A stretch of 64,000 nt of DNA, taken from NCBI GenBank assembly GCA_036245525.1, contig BTPG01000005.1:123404299-123468298 (forward strand), read 5' to 3'. Of the stretch, positions 23,223 through 33,522 are shown one piece after another. The stretch is from Semisulcospira habei (lineage: Eukaryota; Mollusca; Gastropoda; Semisulcospiridae). Made by a program: the position numbers and the translations under genes. How positions within the stretch are numbered: the stretch's first letter is position 1; each line of letters starts with the position of its first letter. Below the pieces are notes generated by a model, which worked only from the letters and a program-made list of their open reading frames with translations, was not told the DNA's origin and searched no databases.

Positions 23223-23436
23223 TTAACACAATCTCTGCCAGTGGACGGAGATGACGTTTCCGAAATCTTTAGTAATCCAGCGCCAAAGCATTCCAGCCGT
23301 TCAAGCAACATGCATACGCGCTGGAGTCAACAAGAGGCATAGATCCTCATGAGTCCCCGCTACGCAGGGACTCATGAAGAACTATGCCTCTTGCAGTTGG
23401 ATCTTGTTCAGCTTTTCTCGGCGGTAAAGGGGTTCA
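23223..23436. mobile_element. Palindromic element, TTAA family B (full length)
   Basis: From TTAACACAATCTCTGCCAG to GGCGGTAAAGGGGTTCA, about 214 bp. Hairpin CAAGAGGCATAGATCCTCAT / ATGAAGAACTATGCCTCTTG at 23330-23395. The left side holds the family sequence CCAGTGGACGGAGATGACGT. Confidence 0.85.
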
Positions 23437-23449
23437 GTTTCTGATAATC

Positions 23450-23598
23450 CAAAGCCAAAGAGCCATAGGAACGGGGATACAAAGTGGTGTTAGTAAGAGG
23501 CATAGATCCTCAGTAGCCTCCGCAACTGCCGAAGCGCATGAGGATCTCTGTCTCTTGGAGTCGGCTAGTGGCCATTTTTTCTCGGCACTGGAGGTTAA
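23450..23598. mobile_element. Palindromic element, family B, left end diverged
   Basis: CCAAAGAGCCATAGGAACGG starts recognisable family B sequence. Hairpin 23494-23560 (AAGAGGCATAGATCCTCA...GAGGATCTCTGTCTCTT). Right end CTCGGCACTGGAGGTTAA. Confidence 0.78.
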
Positions 23599-23977
23599 GC
23601 AACAGTTTATATTTTCAGCTGCAGATGAGAGGCAGGCATGGAATTATGGTTGGCTGTCTGACCCTCGGATGTACTTTGTATATTTATTTTGTTTTACAAT
23701 AATAAAAACAAAAATAGAAAATATAGAAATACCAGGTGAATAAGTGCATATATGGACACGTTTGTTTTCTCCGGCGCTGTCTTTCAAGTAATTCTTTTTA
23801 CTGTCTGCTTTGTTGTTGTTGCATTTCTTTGACAGTTTGAGCTAAAACTTTGACATCTTTTGTTTTCTTCTATTTCTTTTTTTATTATGACAGCTGTAAC
23901 TAGTACTTTGGCTTCTTTTGTTTGAAACTGAGAGCTCCGTAACCTCATATTTCTTTCTACAGAAAAAAACAATAATG

Positions 23978-24177
23978 TTACCCTTTCACTACCAGTGGAC
24001 GCACATGTCGTTTTTGAAATCTCTGTTTATTCAGCGCCAAACAGCTTCATCCGTCCAACGGACATGAATACAAAGTAATTTCAGTAAGAAGCATAGATCC
24101 TCACGATCCCCCTTAGTTGTGGGGTCTCATGATGATCTGTGTCTCTTGCAGCGTGTTGTCGGCAGTGGAGGGGTTAA
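23978..24177. mobile_element. Palindromic element, TTAA family B (full length)
   Basis: TTACCCTTTCACTACCAGTGG to CGGCAGTGGAGGGGTTAA, 200 bp. Its right TTAA is also the left TTAA of the next copy. Confidence 0.85.
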
Positions 24178-24420
24178 CAACAGGTCAAGGAAACCTGTCA
24201 TTCGTCCCTTACCCCGATCACGGCCGAGAAAACGTGAACACAACCCAACTGCAAGAGGTATAGATCCTCATGAGCCCCCGCAGTTGCGGGAGCTCATGAG
24301 GATCTATATCTCTTGCTGCAACCACTCTGTTCCCATGTTCCTTTGACGGTTTGGGGATCTTTGAATTTACGATGATTTTAAGAACACAGTCTGTGTTCAC
24401 TGGAAGAAAATAAATTAATG
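24174..24420. mobile_element. Palindromic element, family B, inverted relative to its neighbour
   Basis: Starts at the shared TTAA. The hairpin 24251-24316 is nearly perfect over 66 bases. To its right comes the complement of the family left arm (GTTCCTTTGACGG...ATTTACGATGATTTTAAGAACACAG). The right end is worn. Confidence 0.82.
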
Positions 24421-24829
24421 CAAAAAATAGAAATAAAAACCTGGGCTGGTTGCTGTAAACGGCGCTGAAGCGATTTCAGAGCATTGAAAGTCAATAGCTT
24501 TCCGCCAAAAAATAAAGACAATACACTTTAACCGCAGAATAGCATTATTCAATTCCTTCCTTCGACACCTGCTGTGACGAATAGGCCGTGATCTTTCAAT
24601 GGAAGTGACTTATTAGTTTGCAGACATCTGCAACTTTCGATATCATGCACTAATGAACTCGTCAACGAAACATTCCTTTATCATTTGAGTGCCGTTATAA
24701 GCGGGACATCATCATTAAGCCTGAAATGAACGAACAAGAAACATAAAAATTTTAATAAAAGCTCCCCCAGCTTATTGCACGAAACGGGGAGGGGGCGGGG
24801 GGCCTCGAGGCTAAAGTACACCCTGTTTT

Positions 24830-25120
<291 letters not shown>

Positions 25121-25267
25121 TCCGTGCAGTAATGCCCGCCAGACACATATAGAGCTTATGAATTGATAAGAGATTGAACTCAACGATCAAAGCTCGTGTT
25201 CAATTTTCTTCAATCCCTCCCAGCCAAACACACGTCTCATGGGGCTGCCATGTCACAGATGAATCAG

Positions 25268-25348
25268 TTAACACATTCGAGACATGGTGCAGTAGGATAC
25301 GCGACATTACGCCGCTTATCAGGATGCACCACGTCTCAAATGAGTTAA
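25268..25348. mobile_element. Palindromic element, TTAA family E (81 bp)
   Basis: TTAACACATTCGAGACATGG to CACGTCTCAAATGAGTTAA, both ends intact. Inner arms GGTGCAGTAGGATACGCG and complement are diverged. Same length as the copy at 58033-58113. Confidence 0.88.
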
Positions 25349-25415
25349 CCTTTAAACTTCAACAGCAAATGTCCTCTTGAGAGAATCGTCTGTCAAACAT
25401 GACTTACAAGTGGCG

Positions 25416-25510
25416 TGAGATGGATCGACTTCTATAGCACAAGGGTAGTGCCAGATTAGCTTGGCGCCTACAGGCACCAAGCTAATCGGGCACTGCCTTT
25501 GTGCTGTCAA
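25416..25510. mobile_element. Palindromic element, family A
   Basis: Hairpin AAGGGTAGTGCCAGATTAGC, TTGGCGCC and complement around TACA. Flanked by GAGATGGATCGACTTC on the left. Confidence 0.83.
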
Positions 25511-25655
25511 GCACAAGCCAAATATCTCAATGCTGGCAGAGAAAGCGAAGATGAATATACGAAATAAACTTGCTGAATGAATGTGAATGTGAACTCAGCC
25601 CGGAGCTCTGAGGCACATACAACTGAGAAGCAAACGCTCTTTGAATTAAAAAAAA

Positions 25656-25657
<2 letters not shown>

Positions 25658-25737
<80 letters not shown>

Positions 25738-25755
25738 TGCGTGTGTGTGTGTGTG

Positions 25756-25816
<61 letters not shown>
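25658..25816. repeat. (GT)n microsatellite
   Basis: About 158 bases of GT with a (GC/GT) block of five GTGC units near 25718-25742. Confidence 0.96.
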
Positions 25817-25818
<2 letters not shown>

Positions 25819-25950
25819 AGAGAGAGAGAGAGAGACAGACAGAGAACAATAAACAATGAACGTTTATTTTACAACGGTAAAAGTATTTGGATACTAGCCC
25901 AATTTTCAAACTTGCCGTTGCTGCCATTAAGCTAAAAACTGCTATTAAAC
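25817..25950 (-). mobile_element. LINE 3' end next to (GA)n
   Basis: (GA)n 25817-25834, then on the minus strand a tail (TTCATTGTTTATTG) and 3' UTR TACCGTTGTAAAATAAA. The UTR matches the plus-strand copy at 42387-42499 and is related to that at 59220-59345. Confidence 0.7.
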
Positions 25951-25989
25951 ACGATCACCAACAAAACAACGATTTCGTACGGAAGTAGA

Positions 25990-26092
25990 GAGATGCAGAC
26001 AGGCAGACAGACAGAGACAGACAGAGACAGACAGAGACAGACAGACAGACAGTCAAACAGGCACACAGATAGACAAACAGACAGACAGAGAG
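25990..26092. repeat. (CAGA)n tetranucleotide repeat
   Basis: About 100 bases of CAGA/GACA with variants. Confidence 0.92.
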
Positions 26093-26394
26093 TATCGATG
26101 TTCGACTGACAAACAAAAAGAAAAAATATTATTTATGGGCTCTGATCAGCAGAAAAAAAAGTAGTTTGTCGTGTCCGCGGAATACCCGAGGGTATTTTTG
26201 GGAGGAAATTCTCTTTCATCCCTTAGGTTATTACGGTTAAAAAAAAAAATCCCTCTCTCAACTTAGAAACACAATAGCAGGAAAACAGGAAAGGTCTCTC
26301 ACTGTCAGTGTGATAGGGCCTATTTTTGTCATCACAAGACATGAGTTGCTGTATCATATTATGTCTGAATTTATTTTATGAAAATAATTGAACA

Positions 26395-26512
26395 TAATGT
26401 AGTCTCCCTTGATTAGTATTAGAAGTATTATAAGTATTAGAATTATAAGTATTACATTATCGTTATTATTATTATTGCTATTGTTATTGTTATTGCTTTT
26501 ATTATTATTATT
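26395..26512. repeat. Imperfect (ATT)n / (TATTAG)n repeat
   Basis: TATTAGAAGTATTATAAG units grade into (ATT/GTT)n directly before a TTAA family C element. Confidence 0.85.
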
Positions 26513-26513
26513 G

Positions 26514-26570
26514 TTAACCTTTTGGATATCGGTAGCGGTTTTTAACTGCTACCGACACCCAAAGGGTTAA
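26514..26570. mobile_element. Palindromic element, TTAA family C (short, 57 bp)
   Basis: TTAACCTTTTGGATATCGG to CCGACACCCAAAGGGTTAA. Full family C copies are about 92 bp with TTAACCCTTTGGCTGTCGG ends and centre ATGATTCCTG. The central 35 bases are missing here. Confidence 0.85.
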
Positions 26571-27001
26571 CTTTTGTATTCAACGCATTGTGCACATGAA
26601 CTGCGCGAAATACGACCTCACAATCAGCACTTCAAAACAGCTATCTGGAGGCCAACCAGTGGAGTACATAGGTTCTCACGTATAGCGAGGGCAAGGGGGC
26701 CGGCGTTCATATGGGATTATGGGCCCAGCTGACGTCACTTCCGGCTATCTCACGACCTTGTCAGTTCCATCAAGGGTAATTTGACATGGCTTGCTTGTGT
26801 TCTAACCACTGCTGAGTCCCCTACATTTCTCCTGGCTGGTTGTTCTGGTGCGGATAGGGAATGAACTTTGAATGAACTAGCGAGTGTTTTGATGTCGGTC
26901 TATCTTCCGGCCAGATGCCTTCATTCACATAACGAGTACTTAGCCCGGGGTTCTGTACGGCAGAGGAAAATGCGACGAACACGACCCAACTCAGTCAATG
27001 C
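26571..27001. other. Unassigned sequence
   Basis: No element or coding sequence recognised. GCTGACGTCACTTCC at about 26728 contains a CRE octamer with no gene nearby. Confidence 0.35.
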
Positions 27002-27072
27002 CCACAAGACGCAAAGAACTTCATGAGCCCCCCACAGATGTGGGGGCTTATGAGGTTCTTTGCAGCTTGTGG
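27002..27072. mobile_element. Palindromic element, family B subtype
   Basis: Hairpin CCACAAG...GCAAAGAACTTCATGAGCC with complement. The bases AAAGAACTTC replace the usual AGATCC, so this is a distinct subtype. Confidence 0.75.
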
Positions 27073-27781
27073 CTCCATGTACAGCCGGTCTACTTCGCTT
27101 CACCATAACAAGGTCGGACATAACAAAAGTTGGAGGTCCCAATAACACTCTTTCTATTTCCGTTCTGACAAACTTCGGACTACATAACAAGAAAATTGTG
27201 GGCTGTCGATGTGTCACTTATATCCGAAGTATAAGGCAGACAGCTGCCTGTATTCACGCACTGTTCTGGCAGCTCCTGCAGCCAAACTGGTGCCAAACGT
27301 ACTGCTTTGCATTCCTTTGGATACATCAGTGAGGCCGAGAGGGGGATCTTGACGACTGGGCACCCCAGGATCTCCTTACACTTCGCCCAGGCTTGCTCCC
27401 TGGAGAGGTCACTCCAGTGACTGACCCAGCAAGCGCATATACCCATTGTCTTCCGAGACAGGATGCCAAAACTGTGTATGCGGAAAAAGGCATATTTGGC
27501 CATGGACTGGTCATGGCTTTGAAGACGAAATATGCGTGCAGTGCGGTATGGATTTGTGCAGCATGCCCAGTGTTTCCACTCGTCGGGTTTAGACTGGACG
27601 GCCTGGACTAAACTGGATCCCTTTGTCAGCCACGCTGACAAGTTCAGGAGGCAAAGATTCGCACGAGCCGCATTGACGTGGATGCCTGTTAGCGTCTATT
27701 AACGATTTCTTGTAATAACAAAAACCTTTGATCTGGTCAAGTGCATCAACAGTTGGCCTGACCACCGTTCGTAGTCATTAC
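27073..27781. other. Unassigned sequence
   Basis: A 153-codon minus-strand ORF (27180-27641) has no recognisable domain. Nothing else stands out. Confidence 0.35.
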
Positions 27782-27893
27782 CTCAGTAGCAAAGCGTCTT
27801 CGGACCCACGACGGCCTCAGTGGCCAGGCCTGCCCACAGCCGTGCATGGGTCCACTGTGGTCGTCGTGGGCCCGAATACCTTTGCTTACTGGG
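27782..27893. mobile_element. GC-rich palindromic element, family F
   Basis: CTCAGTAGCAAAG / CTTTGCTTACTGGG ends, GGACCCACGACGGCC and complement, diverged centre. About 112 bp. Confidence 0.8.
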
Positions 27894-28223
27894 TACTGCA
27901 CGAATTAGGCCCGATTCAGTTTAGTTATGGCGGAGAACCTTGTGCCGTAAGCACAGACAAATCAAGACACAGTAGGGTGCGGTGGCTCATGAGAATCTAC
28001 GCCGCTTGCCGGCTCGAGTTACCTCTAAGTTGTTATGTTTATGCAGACTGCATCGTACTCGCCGTGTTTCTGTAACTGTTACATGAGTCATTACGAAGGC
28101 CGATCGCGCGAATAACTTGACCCGGCGCCTGTATGGGTCACTCAAAACAATAGTGTACGCGCACCTGCAACTCTTTCGCCATCTACATATAGTGCTCAGC
28201 CCACATGGCCCCAGAGTCCTACA

Positions 28224-28338
28224 GCAGGAGATGGATGGACCATGATAATTCAAGGGTAGTGCCAGATTAGCTTGGCGCCTTAGGCGCCAAGCTAATCTGG
28301 CACTACCCTTGAATTATCATGGTCAGTCCGTCTCCTGC
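28224..28338. mobile_element. Palindromic element, family A, near-perfect hairpin
   Basis: Arms of about 56 bp, GCAGGAGATGGATGGACCAT onward, match their complement with only about three mismatches around GCCTTAGGC. Probably one of the youngest copies. Confidence 0.92.
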
Positions 28339-28595
28339 AAGTGGTGTGTAGTAGTTAGGAAACCCTCTCAATTTTTAACATGCAGCCGTGGGGCTAAGTG
28401 GGTTAGACAAGAGAAGGTCGTGTGGGTTACGGATATCAGTTTGTTTTGCGGTTTTTGTTGTAACCAAGGGTTTTTTTTTTTTTTTTTTTTTTTTTTTGGT
28501 TGGGCGCGAGCCTTAGAAAACCGTCATTCGCGCAACGGCAAAAACAAAATAACCTCCGGTGAGATAAAGTGCATTGCTCTACTTGTTATTTTGCT
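28339..28595. other. Unassigned sequence with T run
   Basis: Contains a T run of about 28 bases at 28471-28498. No gene is seen. Confidence 0.4.
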
Positions 28596-28690
28596 ATCAG
28601 AAGTATGTCAAAATTGTACGCGTTATGACGCAAACAGTGGATTAAAAGACGGGACAAACAAGCGACATAGTTCTGATTTGCGGACAACTT
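28596..28690. mobile_element. Palindromic element, family I, partial
   Basis: AGAAGTATGTCAAAATTGTAC...TGACGCAAACAGTGGAT matches the left half of the copy at 36652-36836. The right half is very decayed. Confidence 0.55.
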
Positions 28691-28840
28691 CTATTCGCCT
28701 GCATCCTGTTTAGACTGAAACATCACCGCCCCGCGCAGCATCCTATTGCATGTTTGTCCTGACATTTAATCTGTAGTCTGGGAATTTTATCAACTGCTGA
28801 GGTCAAACACGTGCAAAATTTGACCTACTACACTCGGACT

Positions 28841-29027
28841 GATTTCCGGAAATCGTCTGCTGACGTTCGCCAATCAGAAGTACGTAAAAACTGCACGTAT
28901 TCTTACGAAATAATGGATAAAAAGAGCCCGAGAAACTGCGATATCGCGTGTTTATCCGGGCTTTTAATCACTGAATTGATGACGTCAAAAGACGCGCAGT
29001 TTTTGACGTGCTTCTGATTTACGGAAA
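28841..29027. mobile_element. Palindromic element, family I
   Basis: Long imperfect inverted repeat: GATTTCCGGAAAT / ATTTACGGAAAT outer, CAGAAGTACGTAAAAACTGC / GCAGTTTTTGACGTGCTTCTG, AAAAGAGCCCGAGAAAC / GTTTATCCGGGCTTTT around GCGATATCGC. Family copy at 36652-36836. Confidence 0.78.
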
Positions 29028-29055
29028 TTGTCTATTGTATCTGGGGGCGATCATC

Positions 29056-29152
29056 ATATACTGGCGAGCAAAAGAAATGCGACATTTTGGGAAACACTTT
29101 AGTGTTTCCGATGATTCCAAAAATGTCGCATTTGTTTAGCTCGTCAGTATAT
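29056..29152. mobile_element. Palindromic element, family H
   Basis: ATATACTGGCGAGCAAAAGA / TTTAGCTCGTCAGTATAT ends with AATGCGACATTTT arms. The left arm lacks the GGAATCATCG block present in the right arm. Confidence 0.8.
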
Positions 29153-29369
29153 AATTGTGTATTTAGTGACCCTCAGTGAGCTCGCGACCGCATCTGTGAT
29201 CCAACTCTGTCAATAGGTCACTAACGAACGTGCCGTTGCTCTCTGCCTCACTGTCACTAAACTCATCCGTTTCCTACCATTGCCCAGCAAGCAATGACAA
29301 TCGGGTCGACATCGGCCGATAGCGGCCAGTGTCGGCAAAATGTCCTTTGCGGTCCTTAGGTACATAAAA

Positions 29370-29475
29370 CAAAGTCCATACCAAGCACGATGTCCATAAC
29401 GAGCACGAAGTCCATACCTCAGGTAGTACTAAGTCCATACCATACTAAGTCCATACAAAAATCGAAATCCACACC
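29370..29475. repeat. Irregular short tandem repeat (AAGTCCATAC)
   Basis: The decamer AAGTCCATAC or a near variant occurs about seven times at uneven spacing, often followed by CA, TA or AC. Confidence 0.7.
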
Positions 29476-29923
29476 AAGAAAATGGTGACTTCCAAGCGTG
29501 TGAAATGCAAAGAAATACCATACACTCAAGTTTATTACATTTTGAATTAAAATCCATTTCTCAAAATAAACATACAGAAAACAATTAAGTGGGTTACTTT
29601 TCTTTTTCAAGAAATGTAAACTTTAGTTGCATCCCTTGCATTCAAAACAGAAATAGCTCATTGCAATGAAGCTGTATTTCTTGCCTGAAGTGAGTAGCTC
29701 GTATTTTTGTCTGAGTGTCCATTTCGAAAAAAAAAAAAAATGTACTTGTCCTTTCTAAGCATTTCATTTTTTTTTTTTTTTTGAGTGGGGGGGGGGGGGG
29801 GGGTGGACGGGGGTGTTTCTTTACATTAAACGTCGGGCTGTGACAACAAGATGAGCTTGCAAGCGTTTACTAATGATCGCTAGTGATAAGTCTTAGGCCC
29901 AAGAGCCATTCTGGATTCATCTG
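29476..29923. other. Unassigned, AT-rich with T and G runs
   Basis: T run at 29768-29782 followed by a G run at 29787-29802. No element or ORF of interest. Confidence 0.4.
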
Positions 29924-29983
29924 AAGATGGAGCCAGGATCGCTTGGCGCCTGGAGGGCGCCAAGCGATCCTGGCTCCATCCTT
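29924..29983. mobile_element. Palindromic element, family A variant
   Basis: GATGGAGCCAGGATCGCTTG, GCGCC and complement around TGGAGG. The usual GATTAGC is GGATCGC, changed compensatorily on both arms. Confidence 0.8.
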
Positions 29984-30433
29984 GCTACCCAGAGAGTCCT
30001 GCAATTAGTACATGTATAATGTATACATCATTGCGGGATAAAAAAAAAATGCGATGAAATTGTTCATGTTTGCTTGAATGATTGATCGTTTGGGTTGAAC
30101 GGGGTACACACCGCGAGCGGACATGTTTCGGTTCCATCGTTATCAATAGATCACTAATGGTCACTACTTTGATCTCTCTGCATGAAAGGCTGGCATTTTC
30201 TGGCACCGCACTACTTGGCCAAACTTCAGTAACTGTCGGCAGTTACGAAAACAGGTTTTGGCATCTGCACTGGCTTGATATCACTCATTAGAAGGTACAG
30301 TCCATTCAACTGTTTGCACAGTTGGCGATGTCCAGAAGAACAGTGCCAACGGTGCCAAACGTTAAATGGACGGTGTAGTACCGTGTTGGTTTGGCGCCTA
30401 TCCAGGTGACACTTCACATAATTAATCCATTAC
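29984..30433. other. Unassigned sequence
   Basis: A small local hairpin (AACTGTCGGCAGTT, about 30231) is the only feature noted. Confidence 0.35.
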
Positions 30434-30530
30434 CCAAAGGTCATCGCGCCCACGACAGCCGCAGTGGGCCCGCGCACGGCTGTGCGCGGGCCAACTGCGG
30501 CCGTCGTGGGCGCGAAGACGTTTTGCTACT
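30434..30530. mobile_element. GC-rich palindromic element, family F
   Basis: AAAGGTCATCGCGCCCACGA and complement, centre GGGCCCGCGCACGGCTGTGC. Right flank TGCTACTGGGGCATCC is shared in part with 15510. Confidence 0.85.
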
Positions 30531-30539
30531 GGGGCATCC

Positions 30540-31005
30540 ATCATGTCGTCACTGCCACTGGACGCAAATTGTGTTTTTGAAATCATCGTAAATTCAACGT
30601 GAAAGATCGCCAGCCGCTACTGCTGGTTAGTTTGCGTTTAACGTCCACGGCACCGAAGTGATAATGGACGGCCCTGACGGGCGGGTTATGGGGGACAGGG
30701 AAATCTATTACCTATGGAGTACGACCTGAACACTGATCAACTCAGGCGCACTTCAACTGTGCCACTTTGATTTACCAGGACCTTTCAACGGACATGCTAT
30801 TGAACAAGCCCGTCTTTTCCCTCTGGATTGCGAGTCCAGCTACCGGGGCGGGACAGGGATTCGAACCCACGACCCGGCGATTCCTTTCGCTCTCCTGCTC
30901 CGACGCTTAACCGCCTGGGCTATTTCGGACTCTGCCGCTACTGCGGGGGCTCATGATGATTTACACCTGTCGCCGCTGGGTGGTGTCATTCACCTTTTCT
31001 TGGCA
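30540..31005. mobile_element. Palindromic element, family B, interrupted by a SINE
   Basis: Left part (CACTGCCACTGGACGCAAAT, ATCATCGTAAATTCAACG) reaches 30623. A SINE follows, and the right part (GCGGGGGCTCATGATGATTT) resumes at about 30934. The hairpin's left arm is largely missing. Confidence 0.7.
30624..30933 (-). mobile_element. tRNA-derived SINE with 11-bp target duplication
   Basis: GCCGCTACTGC occurs at 30613-30623 and again at 30934-30944, flanking the element exactly. On the minus strand the head reads TAGCCCAGGCGG (RNA polymerase III A box) and GGTTCGAATCC (perfect B box). A body of about 230 bp ends CGTTAAACGCAAACTAACCA. It inserted into a family B palindrome. It could not code for protein. 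Confidence 0.88.
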
Positions 31006-31009
31006 ACGA

Positions 31010-31217
31010 AGCAGTTCGTCCCAAACACTACAAAACATGGATCGAAAAGAATACACTAAAAAGTGTCGCCCCAACTAGAATAGCCTAGTGCCTCTAAACG
31101 CCAAGCTATAATGGCACCACCCTTTAACTATCATAGTCGATGTTCTCTTGAACTGTTGGGAACGCATTTTTCAGACTCCAAATTGAGAAATTTCGGTTTC
31201 AGGGCTCAAAGTGTTAA
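31010..31217. mobile_element. Palindromic element, family A, heavily decayed
   Basis: GAATAGCCTAGTGCC...CGCCAAGCTATAATGGCACC hairpin with several mismatches. Right side AAATTGAGAAATTTCGG corresponds to AAATTTGGGGATTTCGG elsewhere, and the end is AGTGTTAAA. Confidence 0.7.
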
Positions 31218-31342
31218 ACTAAATCAACATACAGTCAAGCCGTCCTCTCAGCGCCACCGACCCCGGAGCAGAACGAGTTTGCAAGTATAGAACAGGAGAT
31301 TTGTCTTTTTTATTCTTTTTTTTTTTAAGAGTGAAATTACAG

Positions 31343-31391
31343 TTAACCCTGTGGCTGTCGAAAGCGCTTCTCGTCGAGGCGATTCATGCAG
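31343..31391. mobile_element. TTAA family C, left half only
   Basis: TTAACCCTGTGGCTGTCG followed by AAAGCGCTTCTCGTCG and GATTCATGCAGG. The right arm is absent. Confidence 0.65.
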
Positions 31392-31426
31392 GCTTCACCT
31401 AGTCCAAAAAAAAAAGCGCAACCGAC

Positions 31427-31767
31427 CTAACCCCTTCACTGTCAGTGCACGCAGATGATATTTCTGAATTGTTTGCTAAGTCAACGCCACAGACCCCCCA
31501 GTCGCCCAAGGAACACGGACACAAAGTGGTCTCGCAAGAGACATAGATCCTAATGAGCCTCCGCAGCTGCGGGGCCCTATTAGGATCTCAGTCTCTGGCA
31601 GCTGGGCCTTGTTTAGTTTCCTGCATCGTCTGATGTATTTTTATACAAATGTGTAGGGTAGCCGGACAGTTTGGAAGATAGGCATTGCTATGCCTAAAAC
31701 TTTTTATCCTGAATAAAAACGTTTCATCATCATCATCATCATCATCCTTTGGCAGTGAAGGGGTTAA
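31427..31767. mobile_element. TTAA family B with an inserted LINE 3' end
   Basis: CTAACCCCTTCACTGTCAGTG to GGCAGTGAAGGGGTTAA. The hairpin at 31543-31605 is followed by an insertion (31621-31746), after which the last 17 bases of the B element resume. The right TTAA (31764-31767) is shared with a family C element. Confidence 0.85.
31621..31746 (+). mobile_element. LINE family Y 3' end inserted in a B element
   Basis: Matches, in opposite orientation, the 3' UTR of the fragment at 2831-3333: AGCCGGACAGTTTGGAAGAT, ACTTTTTATCCTGAATAAAA and an (ATC)n tail. About 125 bp, no coding part. Confidence 0.82.
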
Positions 31768-31856
31768 CCCTTTGGCTGTCGGCAGCGCTTTCCGTCGAGT
31801 CGATTCCTGTAGGAATCGCCTCGACGGAATGCCGCTGCCGACGGCCAAAGGGTTAA
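31764..31856. mobile_element. Palindromic element, TTAA family C (full length)
   Basis: TTAACCCTTTGGCTGTCGG to CCGACGGCCAAAGGGTTAA, 93 bp, near-perfect arms around ATTCCTGTAGGAAT. Shares its left TTAA with the B element. Confidence 0.92.
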
Positions 31857-31890
31857 GCAATAGAAAACGCTTAATTCGGACGAGAACTCA

Positions 31891-32113
31891 TTCAACCTCT
31901 TCTTCACTGCCAGTGGACGCGGATTGTGTTTTTGAAATCATTGTGAAATTCAACGGCGAAGATCCCCAGCCGTCAAAAAAACATAGATACAAAGTGGTTT
32001 TAGCAAGAGGATTAGATCCTCATGAGCCACCGCAGTTGCGGGGGGTCACGAGGATCTAATCCTCTTGCAGTTGGGTGGTGTTCATTTTTCTCCTCGGCAG
32101 TGAACGCATTTAA
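31891..32113. mobile_element. Palindromic element, TTAA family B (full length)
   Basis: TTCAACCTCTTCTTCACTGCC to CGGCAGTGAACGCATTTAA. Hairpin at 32003-32068 with GAGGATTAGATCCTC arms. Contains all family segments (CCAGTGGACGCGGATTGTG, CAAAGTGGTTTTAGC). Confidence 0.88.
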
Positions 32114-32810
32114 TCTGCAGCAATTTACCTTCCATCAAATATGTTTTCAAAGCTAACAACTTTATATAAATGGGCCGACCGCATTAGGCTTCAAATGTGG
32201 TTCCGGATGAAGAGCAATTACTCTAGCTCACTGACCAAAGGGAGTTGTCGCCCAGGATGCCAGGCTGGACTGCAGGCACTACGGAATGGGAATATCACTT
32301 ATCCTTGTCGTTTTGGAGAAAAAAAAAAAATGATGCAGATTTTAAATTCTGCTTTTGGGATAGTTATAAAGAACGTCAAATATTTTGCCTCTATTCTAGT
32401 TCACGGCGAAAGTTGTTTTGCAAATGCAATCCAAGAAAAAAAGATAACTGTTTTTATCCCAGAGTACCATTTGAACAGAACTGAAGTACGTGCATATAAA
32501 TGGAATTGCCTAAGGTACATTCGCAGTGACATTTATAAATGTGATTTAGTTTACTTTATCCGTTTGTGCATCACAGATACCTGACCGTTTCAATAAATCT
32601 GAATTTATTTTTTATTGTAAATGTAGTAAGCAGAACGTTATATAAGCTCGCAAACTATTGCATGCTCCATTGTTACGACATCCAGACCCAAAAGGTGATT
32701 GCTAAGTGTGAAAATTGCAAACAAAAAAAACAACTCAGCAAAGAAAGAAACGCGCTTAGAAATGACAAGCAATACACGGTTTAATAAAATGAGTTGTACT
32801 TGTCCTTACG
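32114..32810. other. Unassigned, AT-rich
   Basis: Contains a 147-codon plus-strand ORF (32141-32584) with no recognisable domain and the composition of the surrounding DNA. I do not call it a gene. Confidence 0.35.
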
Positions 32811-32980
32811 GGGAGCTGAGTATAGCCCAGGTGGCAGAGTGTTCGACTCTCGTCTGAAAAGTCGTGAATTCGAACCCAGCTGGGGTCAAAATTTCTTCAG
32901 ACATTTGTCGGTGCCCCGTCTTTGAAGTCACCTTCCTGGTCGACAAAGTGGTTAAGCATTAAACGTTTTAACGTTTAACT
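32811..32980 (+). mobile_element. tRNA-derived SINE
   Basis: ATAGCCCAGGTGGCAGAGTG (A box region, 32822) and GAATTCGAACC (B box, 32867) precede a conserved body GGGGTCAAAATTT...TCAGAC, GTGCCCCGTCTTTGAAGTCA and a tail GTTAAGCATTAAACGTTT. Related copies: 42654-42776 (5'-truncated) and 35256-35424 (minus strand). Confidence 0.85.
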
Positions 32981-33121
32981 TTTCCCTTTCATTTTTATTT
33001 TTCTATTTCATTTTTACTACGGTTTTCTAAATGATTTGTCCACAACCCAGGTCTGTTCTGGCTTGCTGGCTCCATTAACCTTAAAACCTCTGCTTTCCTC
33101 ACGCTGAACTGGTTATCGCGT

Positions 33122-33209
33122 CCCAGAAAGCAAAATGCCCTCGTGCCGGCGTCGGCCGTGGTGGGCCCACCACGGTGGACGTCGGCACGAGATCATTTTG
33201 CTTACTGGG
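33122..33209. mobile_element. GC-rich palindromic element, family F
   Basis: CCCAGAAAGCAAAATG / CATTTTGCTTACTGGG ends. The exact 16-bp palindrome GTGGTGGGCCCACCAC forms the centre. Confidence 0.88.
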
Positions 33210-33456
33210 CGTACTGTCCGTGGTGGCCTGGTCTCTGTAATATTCAGCCGTCTGCACTGGCGGATGTCAGAAGACGGGACTGGCTCCTTTAAACTGTAGT
33301 TTGTTCTCAGAATCGATCCCATATTTTGGCACTTGCTTCCGTCTCACATTACACGGGCCTGTAAACTTGGTAACTTCAGAGCCGCGGAGGGCGCTGCTCT
33401 GTGACGACGCGCTTCTCCCCAGCGACTCAGTCCTCCAGTCAGGGCTCCTAAAATCT

Positions 33457-33522
33457 GCAAGAGGCATAGATTCTGGTGAGTCCCTGCATTCGCAGGGACT
33501 TATGTGAATCTATACCTCTTGG
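33457..33522. mobile_element. Palindromic element, family B hairpin
   Basis: GCAAGAGGCATAGATTC...GTGAGTCCCTGC with complement. The flanking family B arms are poorly preserved. Confidence 0.8.

Noticed and set aside
27180..27641. 153-codon minus-strand ORF
   Set aside because: No motif or homologue recognised, and it overlaps open frames on both strands.
28224..28338. Rho-independent terminator or riboswitch reading of the hairpins
   Set aside because: Stems far exceed terminators, no adjacent genes, and copies are dispersed transposons.
32141..32584. 147-codon plus-strand ORF
   Set aside because: No domain, no start context, composition equal to flanks, ends abruptly. Length is possible by chance in AT-rich DNA.
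32822..32890. tRNA gene
   Set aside because: A and B boxes are present but the acceptor and anticodon arms do not fold and the conserved SINE body and tail follow. The same holds at 30850-30933 and 35330-35424.
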